From NCBI GenBank assembly GCA_026545765.1, contig CM048843.1, positions 88,041,050 through 88,105,049 of the forward strand: a DNA stretch of 64,000 bases. Reading direction: 5' to 3'. Below, one piece after another: positions 34,707 to 46,586 of the stretch. The stretch is from Plantago major (Eukaryota; Streptophyta; Magnoliopsida; Lamiales; Plantaginaceae). The notes under the pieces were generated by a model. The model did not search any database. It was not told the origin of the DNA and saw nothing but the letters and a program-made list of their open reading frames with translations. The stretch's first letter is position 1; the number at the start of each line of letters is the position of its first letter. Both the position numbers and the translations under genes were made by a program.

Positions 34707-35043
34707 TGTATTTACAAATGCTTTAAAAAAGTGCTTTTGTGATTTTTAAATAGTAAAAACAGTTTTTTAGTGTTTTATATTACAACTTCTATGAATTTTA
34801 CGTAAAAAAGTTAGAAGCGCAGAAGAACTAATAGCTGCTTCTAACTGCTTTAAGCAATTAGTAGCTTTTTTTTAATTAAAAATATTAATTAAATTAATTT
34901 TTGTAAACACTAAAACTTGTGCTTTTACAATTTTAAGCTGCTTTTTATATGATATATCAAACACTACTGACTTTAATTTTGCTTAAAATCAACTTTTAGT
35001 AGAAGCAGACAAAAAAACACAAGTAAAATCATTTGCAAACACA
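34707..35043. mobile_element. hAT-like MITE remnant
   Basis: The left end TGTATTTACAAATGCTTTAA and right end CATTTGCAAACACA form imperfect inverted repeats, with internal paired segments (AAAAGTGCTTTTGTGATTTT against AAAAACACAAGTAAAATC; AGAAGCAG-type pieces). The size (~340 bp), AT-richness and GTTTGCAAATG-type ends fit hAT-derived MITEs. A clean 8-bp target duplication could not be shown, so the family is tentative. Confidence 0.5.
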
Positions 35044-35468
35044 CACTAAGATCACGTATAGGATGAGAAAGCACACACCCGATATATAAATTTTCACTTT
35101 TACCTTTAATCTGGACCCAAAGAAAGTAGTGGAAAGGCAAGAGCATAAAACAGTGCAGGGCGTTAACAAGGCCATCAACCGAGTTTTAGGCGGTGAATTA
35201 TATAGCTTTAAGTCGCCACCTACTGTAACACAGATCTCTCTAATTCGACGAACGAGCGCTCACATAGTGAGTTCGCGACTTCAGCTCGGTTACTGGACGA
35301 ATTATATGATTTAGGTCTTCTATTGTCGTCTCAAACTATATATTTCTTCCTTCCACAGTCAAAATTGTTTTGTCCATTGATGAGCAGCTTAACTTGACAC
35401 ACTCTCGAGTCTTGATCATACTTCTTCTCTAGCTCGCACTGAAAAAGGGCAGTTTTTTTTAGCTAACA

Positions 35469-38400
35469 ATGAAAAAAGGGAGTACTAGCAAACCCAGCAA
35501 AAACCCAAAACCCAAAACTCCACCTTTAGCAACAGCAACTCCACTTGGATTCAATGCAAGCGATGAAACTCCATGGCTGATTGGAGGCATAGTTGAAAAG
35601 GGTTTTTCAGCTCCCGTTTCTGCTCCTCGCCCCACTGTCCTTCCTTTTCCGGTGGCTCGCCACCGTTCTCATGGTCCGGTAATGTTTTTTTTATTACTCT
35701 TCTTCTCATGTTTTTGAATTATGCGGGAAGAATTTTGTTCATTGGTTTCTCTAAACGGATAAAAATCTAATCTTGGTGCCTTTGAGGCTACAATTTATTT
35801 TCATTCGTTAGTTTCTGATATTTTATTGTGGAATGTATGTGGAGAGAACTTAGTTGCTTGTTTTAAGATTGAATTTTGGTGCTTTTAATGGGTGGAGTTA
35901 GAAATATTTGATGTGGTGGTTAATTTTAGTAATTTGTTTAACAGCATTGGGCTCCGAAAGTTGATGATGGTGATGAGAAGGATGAGTTTGAGGAGAAAGG
36001 GGAGTTTGATGGGATGGAGATGGCTGCTGATGTTGCCAACCCTGTGCCAAGGAAAGAAAAGAAGGGCTTGGATTTTTCACGGTGGAAGGAGATGATGAAA
36101 AACGGTGGTGAAAAGAAAAAGGAAGCAGGTTTGGCTAGGGTTGAAGCTGGCAAAAGTACTGGTGTGAAAGTGTTTGATAATTTGAGCAGGCGAATGGATA
36201 TTGATTATGTGAAAGAAGAATCTGTGACAATGGATGACAAGGATAGGGGAGTTTTTGGAGAAACGAAACATGGAGACTTGTCATCTAGTAGTATAGATGT
36301 ATCGAAGGGTAGTGTGATGGCTGATATTACGCCTGAATGGGAGAATAGATCAAGTATAGGAGTAGAAAGAACTTCAGAAATGCAGCATTTGCCAGTAACT
36401 GAGGGTGGAGGAGGAGATGATCTCCAGAGTCAGATTGATGCAGAGAACCGTGCTCGGCTGTCACAAATGTCTGCTGATGAGATTGCAGAAGCACAGACAG
36501 AGATAATGCAAAAGCTAAATCCAAAATTGATAGATGCTCTTAAAAGGCGTGCTCAAGCCAAAGTGACGAGGCAGAAATTTTCTTTGTCAGATGACACTGA
36601 AGCGCACAGTTCGCAGCGCCAAGAAAATCTGTCAAGGTTAGCTGCAACCTCTGATAGTAGTCTATCTCATAAGCCTGTCAAAGTAGTTGGTCTGGACGCA
36701 CCAAAAGTGGAAGGAAATAAAAATTCGCCAAGTATGACTGAGCAAAGCGGTCGCACGTGGGATGCCTGGAGAAATAGAGTTGAACGTGTTAGAGATATTA
36801 GATTTTCTTTGGAGGGGACCATTGTTAACAGTGATTCCACTTCTGTATCAGATAACGGTAAGGCTGAAAATTTCATGCTTCCGTTGCTTAACAGGGTAAA
36901 ATATATATATATATATATACATATAATGTTTCCTTGATGAGCTAACTTTTCTGGAGTATGGTTTCTTCATAGTATTTGGTTGGTGGAAATTAAAGCTCAT
37001 TGTCTCTTCAAGCCCTAATAATTTGACTGATCTATCTAATTGATGCAACTTCAGATTTGTACCTCTTTAGGCATGCATATGCATATATCTTTCTTCTGTC
37101 AACACTTCAGTGCCATTGGATTTTCATTCGTTTGTCATGCACATAGTCTGCAGGGTGTAGCTATAAGAGATCTTATGGGAGTTGTTATCCATAAAAGGAG
37201 ATTTTATAAAAGTTGGCTTGCTTAGAATATCATTTTCCTCATTATTTGACAAGTATATGTTTAACAGTAGATTTGGTTCTACTGGGATACATACATTTAA
37301 CAGAAATCTACTTTGAGTGGAAGATAATAATGTAAACTAGATTTTGTCTGCTAAGATAGCCATGTGTAAATGAGTAATTGTCCAATTTTGACTCTCATTG
37401 GGGGTTGAACCAATCAGCTATCCTATGCGTAGGTGGAAAAAAATGCAATTTCTCTATTCATGTGACTCATCGTAAACTAGGAGGGTGGTACAGAATCAAC
37501 GTATCGTCTAGTTCATGCTGATTCATTAATCGTTATTATAAAAAATTATGAGGAAGTTCATCCTTTACTTTTTTCTTTTCTATCATGAGGATTCAGTCGA
37601 TCAATCAGGAAAGGATATGTGGCACTATAATGACAGAGAATGTTTGATCAGTTTATGGCGTTACAGACTAGTACCCTTGAAGAGTCAGTTAATTGTTGGC
37701 ATTTATCGAACTGGATCGAAGTTTTGATGCTTCCAATGTTGTCTTATTGTAGGTAACGTGTCATCTCAAAGTGGATATAGTGCAGATAATGTATCTGAAC
37801 GTGATATGCTACGGACTGAGGGTGATCCTGGTGCTGCTGGGTATACAATAAAAGAAGCAGTTGTTCTGACTCGAAGTCTGGTAAGTGGGAATTTTCATTG
37901 GCATCTAGGCTTTACTTGTATGTACGTTTGACTGTATTCATGCATTTTGTAATTCTATTGATGTGTTGGAACACATGTTTCAGATACCCAGCCAAAGGGC
38001 TCTTGCTTTACATTTGATTGCAGCTGTCCTCGATAAAGCAATCACTAACATTTGCCAGAACCAAGTTGATTCTGCTCCCAAATCTGTTCAATCTGAGGGT
38101 TCTGTTGACTGGGAGGCTATTTGGGCTTTTGCTCTTGGGCCGGAACCTGAGCTTGTTTTTTCACTGAGGTGTAACCTCAAATCTGTCCTTGTTTATATCA
38201 TACCGTGATACTGGCTTACCATCCCGTACCTGATCAATGCTTGCAGAAATATATGATTTTACCGTTGCTAACTAACTCCACTGACTAAACAAATTTTGTA
38301 TCAATATAACTAGAGAAACTCAAGAAAAATAGGCGATAGTGATGAACTCGTTTGTCCCACATGTATGCTTTCTAAATGCATGCAGGCTGCAGCACTCTCA

Positions 38401-41400
38401 TCTTTGATCCCTTTTATACATGTATTTAACTGCTGGCTGTTGCGTAGTAATAGTATTTTATAACCATTATATTTGTGTGTCCAAGAATTCGGATAGTCTT
38501 AGAAAACAAGTTCTGCTATTATGTTGTTGTCGTTTGTATATTCACTTTTCCCATGTGTCTTTCTATAGAATGTGCCTTGATGATAACCACAACTCAGTAG
38601 TCCTTGCTTGTGCCAAAGCAATCCAGTGTGCTCTAAGCTGTCAAATGAACGAAATCATATTTGACACCTTTGAGGTAGAGTTGAAAGTTCTCTTATTTTC
38701 CACTAACAAGCTGGTAACTTTTCAACACAAGAATCACATACCTATTTTTTTTTTTCCCGCAGAAAACACCAACTTTTTTGAGGGATGTTTGTACTTCTCC
38801 TATATTTAGAAGTAGACCAGATATTAATACGGGCTTTCTCCGTGGTGGCTTCTGGAAGTATAACACAAAACCTTCAAATATTTTTCCTCAATTTGATGAG
38901 GAGTCGATGGGTGACAAGCCTGAAGATGAACGTACTATTCAAGATGACATAGTTGTTACTGGGCAGGATGTTGCTGCAGGTCTTGTGAGGATGGGAGTTC
39001 TTCCAAGAATTTGTTATCTCTTAGAGGTAACTATTGTCATGCAACTAATCTCGTTATAGTTAATCAGCTTGATAAAACTGCGTCAGAATATTGCTGTTGA
39101 AGATAATGAAGATTCATTATTATAGAAAGTGAACTTTTACAATTGTGTCTTACCAGACAGATGAAACTTCATCATTAGAAGATCGCCTGATATCTATTCT
39201 GATAGCATTGGCAAGGCATTCCCCAACATGTGCTGGTGAAGTTGTGAACTGCGAGAGGCTTCTTCAGACAGTTGCAGATCGGTTTGCACTGAAAATGGAC
39301 ATCAATCCTTGCAAGATAAAATCTATTACCCTCTTTAAGGTTGGCCTTTCTTTTTAAAGACTCAACCGTCATTTTCCCATTAACTTTGCCAGGTCGTTTC
39401 GGGTTCGATGTAATATGCAAACTATCCCCTACAAATACTATTTGAGTAAGGAAAATTTTGTCCAACCTCAAAACATTTGTACTTGTGTGATTTTCTACTC
39501 AACTTTTTGAAAATTTGTGGGTAACCCTGTAAGGTGTGATTAAGTCTGTGTTTTTTGATGAATTTTTCCTTCAATAATACCTGAAATCTTCTCTAAATTT
39601 GTCATTACGTGACTCATAACCGCCTAACATGTAATACACACTGCATATGAAGGTGTGCTGTTATGTTGCACTAAGACTTTGTATGCCATCTATACAGTAC
39701 AGTGTGTCTTTACTGTTAATGAAACATTTCTGATTTTTGTGGAAAGCCCTGGGAATGTAGTTAATTTATTTCTTAATGTTTTGAACTTGTGTGGGGTGTT
39801 CCTACATCTTCTGGGTAAAATCTTTACTAAATTCCTTTTTTGGCATCTTGAAGGTGTTGGCTCGATTTGACAAGAAGATTTGCTTCAAATTCAAAGAAAA
39901 TGGGTTTATTAATAAGATGACTTGGCATTTGTATCGACAGCCACTCTCTCTTGACAAGTGGTTGAAATCTGGAAAAGAGGCCTGCAAGCTTTCATCTGCC
40001 CTTCTGGTCGAACAGTTACGTCTGTTGAAGGTCTGCATCCAATATGGATATCATATCTGCGACTTTTCCGACTTGTTTACTGCATTGTGCACTAGGCTGA
40101 GTTTGCCCTCCTTCGAAAAACTAATTGAAAATGACGTGGTGGATGAATATTGTGCCATCACAAAGGAAGCATACCTTATTTTTGGCGTTTTAGTTCGTAC
40201 GCTCCCGAATTTCTATTCATATATGCGTGGAAGGAACGAGGATACAGACCCGGATGAAGGGGAGTTGTCCTGGTATCACTTCGCTTCTATCATTGACCTA
40301 GCCTTGGAGTGGATAGAGGTGAAAAACATTCCATATTTATCTGAGTTCTACCGTGCCAATGATAATGGAACGCGCAATTCACTAAATTCACAACTAAATT
40401 CTTTGTTATGGGTAATCTCTTCAGTTTTGAGCATGCTTTCCAGTTCTCTCAAAGCTGTACTTCCAGAGGATATGTCAATCTTGCAGAATCAGCCCCTGGA
40501 GTGGCTGCCTGACTTTGTTACCAAAATTGGACTTGCAATTTGTAAGAACGGATATTTTCGGTTTTCGGGGTTAGGGGACAAAGACCATGGTTCAATCGTT
40601 GAACATTTATGTTATTTGAGGCTTAGTGACGGACTAGAGTTGGCAATATCTTCTACATGTTGCCTACAAGGATTGGTCCAATTAGCTGCTTGTGTCGACA
40701 AGTTGATACAACATGCAAACCTTGACATTCATAAAACTCCATCGAAATTTACCAGCCTGTCAAGGGAAGATAAAATCCTTGCTGATGGAATACTCAAGTC
40801 CTCTGTAGTTGAAGTACAAAGCTTGCTGGCAACTTTGATGAACCTGATTACCAAGGAATGGCTATGGATCCAGCCAATTGAGACATTCAGTAGAGGTGGG
40901 CCTGCTCCAGGAGTTGGAGTGGGTTGGGGTGCTATTGGTGGCGGGTATTGGTCGAGAAAAATTTTGTTGGCTCAAGAAGATGCAAGGTTGCTGATTTACT
41001 TGATTGATGTTTCAGAAATTTCTTCCGCAAATGATACATTAGAAAATGGAGAGATCGGCCGCACATTTGAAATGCTAAATTGTGCTCTTGGAGCCTGTTT
41101 AATCGCGGGTCCTGCAAGTAGTTTGATCATTGACCAGCTATTGAATTTCATATCCCAGGTTTCTGTTCTGAAGTATTTTGATACTGGAATCCGCCAGTTC
41201 CTTAGACTTGGAAAAGGATTTAAACCCTTTGAGTGGGATTACACGAAAGAGGAATATTTGTCGTTTGCAAATGTTTTGGCTGCTCACTTCCGTAACAGGT
41301 GGCTCGTTATAAAGAAAAAGAAAAAGGACAAGAGTGATAAACATCAGGTGAGCAGCCAGGCTTCGAGGAAAGGTAGTCACTCGCTTGAAACTATTCATGA

Positions 41401-43262
41401 GGAGCCAGAAACAACTGCCAAACAACCGACTTCCTTGGTACAGGAGTGGGCTCACCAACGATTGCATCTTCCCGCACATTGGTTTCTCAGTGCACTATCT
41501 AGCATTCCGTTGGAGAAAGATATGCATCTGCCCTCAGACTTTGTTGAAGTTTCCAAGGCCGGACTTTTCTTTCTCCTAGGTTTGGAAGCAATGCCTATGT
41601 TCCTCACCTCTAAGTCCCACTGTGTAGTTCATTGGGTTCCAATTGTATGGAAACTGCATGCTCTCTCCGTGACCTTACTTTCTGGAATGGGTGTTCTTGA
41701 AGATGACAAGAGTAGGGCTGTTTTTGAAGCTTTACAGAATATTTATGGTGAAAGCCTGGATGAGAAAAAGGTGGATAACTTGCTGTTTGAGTCGGATATA
41801 CATGAGAATTACTCCACATTTATCGAAAATTTGGTGGACCAATTTGCTGCCGATTCTTATGGAGACTTGGTATTTGGTCGCCAAGTTGCAATGTATTTGC
41901 ACAGATCTGTGGAACCTTCTGTAAGGCTTGCGACATGGAAGGCATTATCTAATGCTCATGTTCTTGAGCTTTTGCCGCCTCCAGATAAGTGCTTGAGAAA
42001 GGTTGTGGGTTATCTTGAGCCTGTAGAGGTACTACCTGATCCTCATTAATTTGTTAAAGAATTATTCTCCTCATTATTTACTTTATCTTTCTTTTATAAG
42101 TTCGTAGATTATCATTCGTTTCAAATTAGAGAACCCCCTTCCCCATCTTCCGGATATATGAAAAATTACTGATATAGCCCTTAAAGTTTGATTCAGCTTT
42201 GACATACCCGACTGATTCTTTGAAGATTTGTTCTTTTATAGGTTTAGTACTGCCAAAAAAGAAAAACTATTGACATGTATCAGCTAAATAAGCTATATGT
42301 AATCGTTGAACTTCAAGGGAAAAAAGTTATTTCCTACAAAGTCTAGGGGTTTAATGATTAATCACCCTAAATACAAGTCATGGTTACATTTGGTGCAGGA
42401 TGATGAGAGGATATTGGAGGCTTATGTAAAATCGTGGGTCTTGGGTGCTCTAGACAAGGCAGTCATTCGGGATTCAGTAGCTTCATTAGTGGCTCTGCAT
42501 CACCTTTCATCTTTCATTTTCAGTACCACAGCTGGTGATATGGTGCCACTTCGCAATAAGCTTGCAAAATCTTTGCTGCGTGATTGTTCTCAAAAAAAGC
42601 AGCACGAGGTAATATCGCAGCTTTGGTAATTGATGAAATTTTTATTCCATGATCCATCTTTTAATTCTAGTTATTATCTGTGTTTCTGGTTGCAACTTGC
42701 AAATAATAATGAAGGGTTAATAAGAGCAAGTCTTGTAGAATACCAATTCTTCCTAACAGTAGGAAAAATGATTTATGACAATATAGTCTTAGAAGAATGT
42801 GCCAAACGCTTGGGCAGGTGGAGGTGTTTGGATTAGGAAAGCTGCTTCGTCATTTTATTTTATTTATTTATTTATTTTTTTAGGACCTTGTGGCTTGTGG
42901 TTCTGGTGATTGTGTATAAACTATAACCTCAAGCGTGTAGCGTAGTTTATCATCATTAACATTACTATTGTTACTTTCCGTCCCACTTGGTATATATCTG
43001 TTCTTTTGTAGATCTTGAATTGTTCAGTTCAATGTTCTTGGATAATTTATGCATTTTTTTCCATCAGGGAATGATGGTAAAGCTACTTTGCTACAAGAAA
43101 CCGGACTTGACTGTGCAGCCTGACTCCGAGGTTACCTCAACGCTGCCTGCTGGTGAGATAGATAAGAGGTTGCAGATGTTGAAAGAAATTTCTGAAGGAA
43201 ATTCCTCACTAGTTACCGCTCTGCAAAAGATCGAATCTTGTGTAAAAAAGGACTTTCCATGA
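35469..43262 (+). CDS. IYO: MINIYO / RPAP1-like transcriptional elongation regulator
   Basis: This is a nuclear RNA polymerase II-associated protein that in Arabidopsis switches cells into differentiation. Ten exons: 35469-35678, 35945-36857, 37753-37880, 37984-38168, 38569-38674, 38763-39026, 39157-39339, 39854-42028, 42399-42608, 43068-43262. All introns are GT..AG and the sum is 4569 nt (1522 aa plus stop; the Arabidopsis protein is ~1465). Landmarks are PFPVARHRSHGP in exon 1, an RPAP1_N motif around residues 234-275 (SQMSADEIAEAQTEI), an RPAP1_C motif from about 342 (WDAWRNRVERVRDIRFSLEG) to RTEGDPGAAGYTIKEA, and GQDVAAGLVRMGVLPRICYL. The long exon 8 is helical. ATG 35469 is the first in frame and precedes the conserved IVEKGFSAP segment. 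No damage is seen. Confidence 0.96.
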
Positions 43263-44895
43263 GAGTCATAGTCGACCCTAACTCTGATATGCGGTGCACT
43301 TGTGTCAATAGTGAATGTCAAGTGAAGTTGTCAAATTCATGATCTTTCGGAAAGAGAAAAGAGCACATCCCGTGTTTGCACACTCACATGATTTGTACTA
43401 GCCTGATGTGGATTTTTCCGTTCTTTGGTAAAATCAGCTCGAATGTTACATATTTCATTTATCTCGTTATCATTTATGTGAAAATGGGATGATATCTCTT
43501 CCATCATGAATGTGGGAATGATATGGTAGGGACGTTGAATCAAACTGGACCATCCACTGGAATTGGATACGCATTGAGTAGCTACTTTAAATTTCAGTGC
43601 AGCCATCGGGAAATTTATGTAAAAGCCCCCTAGTTTACATGATATTTCATTTTAACCGGTTTACCGTTGTCCGCCCTAATATTAAAATTTTGATTCCAGT
43701 TTCTAATCTTCACTGGATTGCGAATATAATGTAATTTATGATATGAAGTTCCAAACTAAAAATCGGGATGTCTTAAAAAATTTGTCAATTTAAGAACTCA
43801 AAGAGGTAATCGTGCTTGCTACGGCCTGCAAAATGGTTAGGTTAGGTATGTGGCCGTGGCAGTTGGTTATCAACTTCGGTTATCCATCAGTGTCGGTCGA
43901 ACTCATTGCAAGGCTGGGGTTATGCATAAACGTTGATTGAAATCATTTATGGCATGAACCTGTATTTGTCTAATCAACATTTACATGCTCTTCCATACTT
44001 TTTCGTGCCATAGACTTATGTATGTTGTTATCCCCAGTACCGTGAAAATTTATACATTGAAAATTAATGAAAATTATCCACAAATGTTAATTTTACATTA
44101 TCATTAAAATTAAACATTTGTGAACTTTTCACGTGTTATACTGTTATCATTTTATTAGTTTTTTAACTTAAAGTCAGTTGCACGTCAACGGTAAAATATG
44201 AAGTTATCGGAGACGGATGGATGGAGTAATAATGATGTCGACAAACATGTTATTCACGATGCCTTTCGATCTTTAGGTGACTCGTCTAATGTTCAAAACA
44301 CTAATTAAAGTAGTAATTAAATAAGTTTGTTCTCTTTTACTCTTTTGCTCACTAAGATGGGTTTTGTTGATTGTCTCTATATTTAGAAAACTTGCATGTC
44401 CGTTTATAATAACCATACATAAAGATAAGGACGTTTCATAATTCATCTAGCATTCTAACTCTATTCGATCCGAATCAATTATAATCGAATAATACTGTGG
44501 ATTTTTATTATGAAAAATCAAATGAGAAATATAAGACGGTACAGAGTAAGTAGATACGCAGGCAAACTCTGTGTGCACACTCGCAATTCACAAAGTTTAT
44601 TTGGAGAAGTCAAGAAATCATATATAACTACTATACATTTTAATTCGTGCAATACTTATAAGTGCATCAAAATTATTACATTCGAGATATGATGCAAACC
44701 AACACCTTATTTGAAAATTTGTTACATGATTTTCTTCCTATAATCATACTTTCGGTACAATTTTTTTTTGGAGACTATCTCTTAAGAAACTGCAATTTAC
44801 CAGAACTATTCATTTAATTCGGACATGATTACCATATTTATTTAATGTTTATATATCAAATGCGAGACATGGTTCACGTTGTATTCATTATTTAG
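43263..44895. other. MINIYO 3' flank and spacer
   Basis: The first few hundred bases are the presumed 3'-UTR. A hairpin-prone AT segment occurs near 44045-44130 (AATTAATGAAAATTATCCAC region against TTAATTTTACATTATC and TTAAAATTAAACATTTGTG). No gene is supported. Confidence 0.5.
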
Positions 44896-44928
44896 GCCAA
44901 TAGTTGCTATATTGTATACTATATATAA
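44896..44928 (+). promoter_or_regulatory. CCAAT and TATA boxes of the O-methyltransferase
   Basis: GCCAATAG at 44896-44903 and TATATATAA at 44920-44928 stand about 94 bp before the start codon at 45022. This spacing fits a plant pol II core promoter with a 5' leader of roughly 65 nt. It is predicted from sequence only. Confidence 0.55.
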
Positions 44929-45021
44929 TGCCTTCATCTTCACTACTTTTACCTAACAGAAAAAACACCACTTTAATTATAGAGCATTTCAGGACAACTA
45001 GCTCTAAAAGCAGATTGAGAA

Positions 45022-46383
45022 ATGGAAATGAAATCCTCCAATGGAAACAAGTTAGAAGTGAAACAATCCCAAGTGGAGATATGGAAGTATGTTTTCGGTT
45101 TCACTCCAATGGCAATGGTCAAGTGTGCAATTGAACTCCAGATTCCTGACATCTTGGAAAGCCATGGCGGATCGATTACGCTTCCCGCGTTATCTACGGC
45201 CCTTGGCTGCTCCCAGTCGATCTTGCAACGTATAATGAGGTACATACTTTTACTATGGGTGCGTTCAACAAAATTAGTTGATATGTTAGCTGGTAGTAGC
45301 TAGTTATTATACATGTTTAGTTGACATTCGTCTATCTTCTTGCACTAGACGATGCATGCTCGTCTAAAAATTTAAACTTGTATTCAATGTCCCTGAGCAG
45401 GTATTTGATACACCGTGGAATCTTCAAACAAAAGCCGGATAGTGTACCAATCTGCTACATCCAAACACCACTATCCCGTTTGCTCATGAAAGACGGAGCC
45501 GATAGCATGTCTCCTATCATCATGCTCGAGAGTAGCTCGGCCATGCTTGCCCCGTGGCACAAATTGAGCAGAACATTAACTAATGGCGCTTCACCATTCG
45601 AGGCTGCTAATGGGGATGATGTATGGAAGTATGCGTCCGAAAATCCAGATCACAGCAAGCTGATTGATGATGCAATGGCTTCTCATGCTAAGTTTGCTAT
45701 GTCTGCTATCATAGGTCAATATCCACAAGCATTTGAGGGAATCGCCTCGATTGTGGATGTTGGTGGTGGTGATGGAACCACGCTTCGTACGTTGGTCAAG
45801 GCGTGTCCTTGGATTCATGGCATTGATTTAGATCTTCCTCATGTTGTATCTGTTGCGCTGTGTTCTGAAGGTGTTGAACTGGTTGGTGGTGACATGTTTA
45901 AAAGTGTCCCAAAGGCTGATGCTGCTTTCCTCATGGTAAGTGTGATGGCTAATTAGGTTCATTAGGTTTTTTCTATGCCACATGATGATGTAGTGCCTCA
46001 TGATGCTTTTGAGTTGTGTTCGACCGTTGACTTCCATTATTGTTGTTACAAGTAATGATACTCTCTCTATGTATATGTTATCGATGCAGTGGGTATTACA
46101 CGACTGGAGTGATGAGGAGTGCATCCGAATCTTAAAGAACTGTCGCGAGGCCATTCCAAAGGACACAGGGAAAGTGATCATTGCAGAGGCGGTGATTGAA
46201 GAAGGAGAAGACGAGTATAGCGATGTTCGTCTGGCACTGGACATGGTGATGCTGGCTCACACAGGCAAAGGAAAAGAGAGAACTTACAAAGAATGGGAAT
46301 ATGTTTTGGATGCTGCTGGCTTCAGCAGGTTCACAGTGAAGCATATTGAAGCCATTGTAGCTGTCATTGAGGCTTATCCATGA
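45022..46383 (+). CDS. COMT-type (flavonoid-like) O-methyltransferase
   Basis: It should transfer a methyl group from S-adenosylmethionine to a phenolic hydroxyl in the cytosol. Exons are 45022-45239, 45401-45935 and 46090-46383, GT..AG introns, 1047 nt (348 aa). The N-terminal dimerisation domain ([20 protein letters not shown]) leads into the SAM site VDVGGGDG (about residues 191-198), then DLPHVV, GGDMF and the catalytic His in [10 protein letters not shown] (His 255), ending [13 protein letters not shown]. Length and motifs match class II plant O-methyltransferases. The C-terminal half ([20 protein letters not shown]) is closest to the mint and basil flavonoid O-methyltransferases I remember. 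The true substrate cannot be told from sequence. A methionine two codons downstream of the chosen start is an alternative. A CACTA transposon begins 204 bp after the stop. Confidence 0.92.
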
Positions 46384-46586
46384 AGAAACTCAAAGAAGAC
46401 TTCTATTTATGTTGTTGATCTTTCATTAAGTTTATTAATGTATGCTAAACTAGTCTGTGTGTCATTAATTGTGAACATGGAGTGAAATGAAAATCAAATT
46501 TTCTTAGCGTACATTTTCCACGACTAATTCAGTTAAGTATTGATTAAGTGCAGTAAAACCTAGCTATTACTATGTGATCCAACAAC

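Noticed and set aside
42049-42060. Apparent premature stop after MINIYO exon 8
   Set aside because: The stop lies beyond a GT donor at 42029. Splicing to 42399 restores the frame, and all ten exons sum to whole codons.
44510-44692. 60-codon frame upstream of the O-methyltransferase
   Set aside because: The length is expected by chance, and it has no promoter, motif or homology. It lies in spacer.
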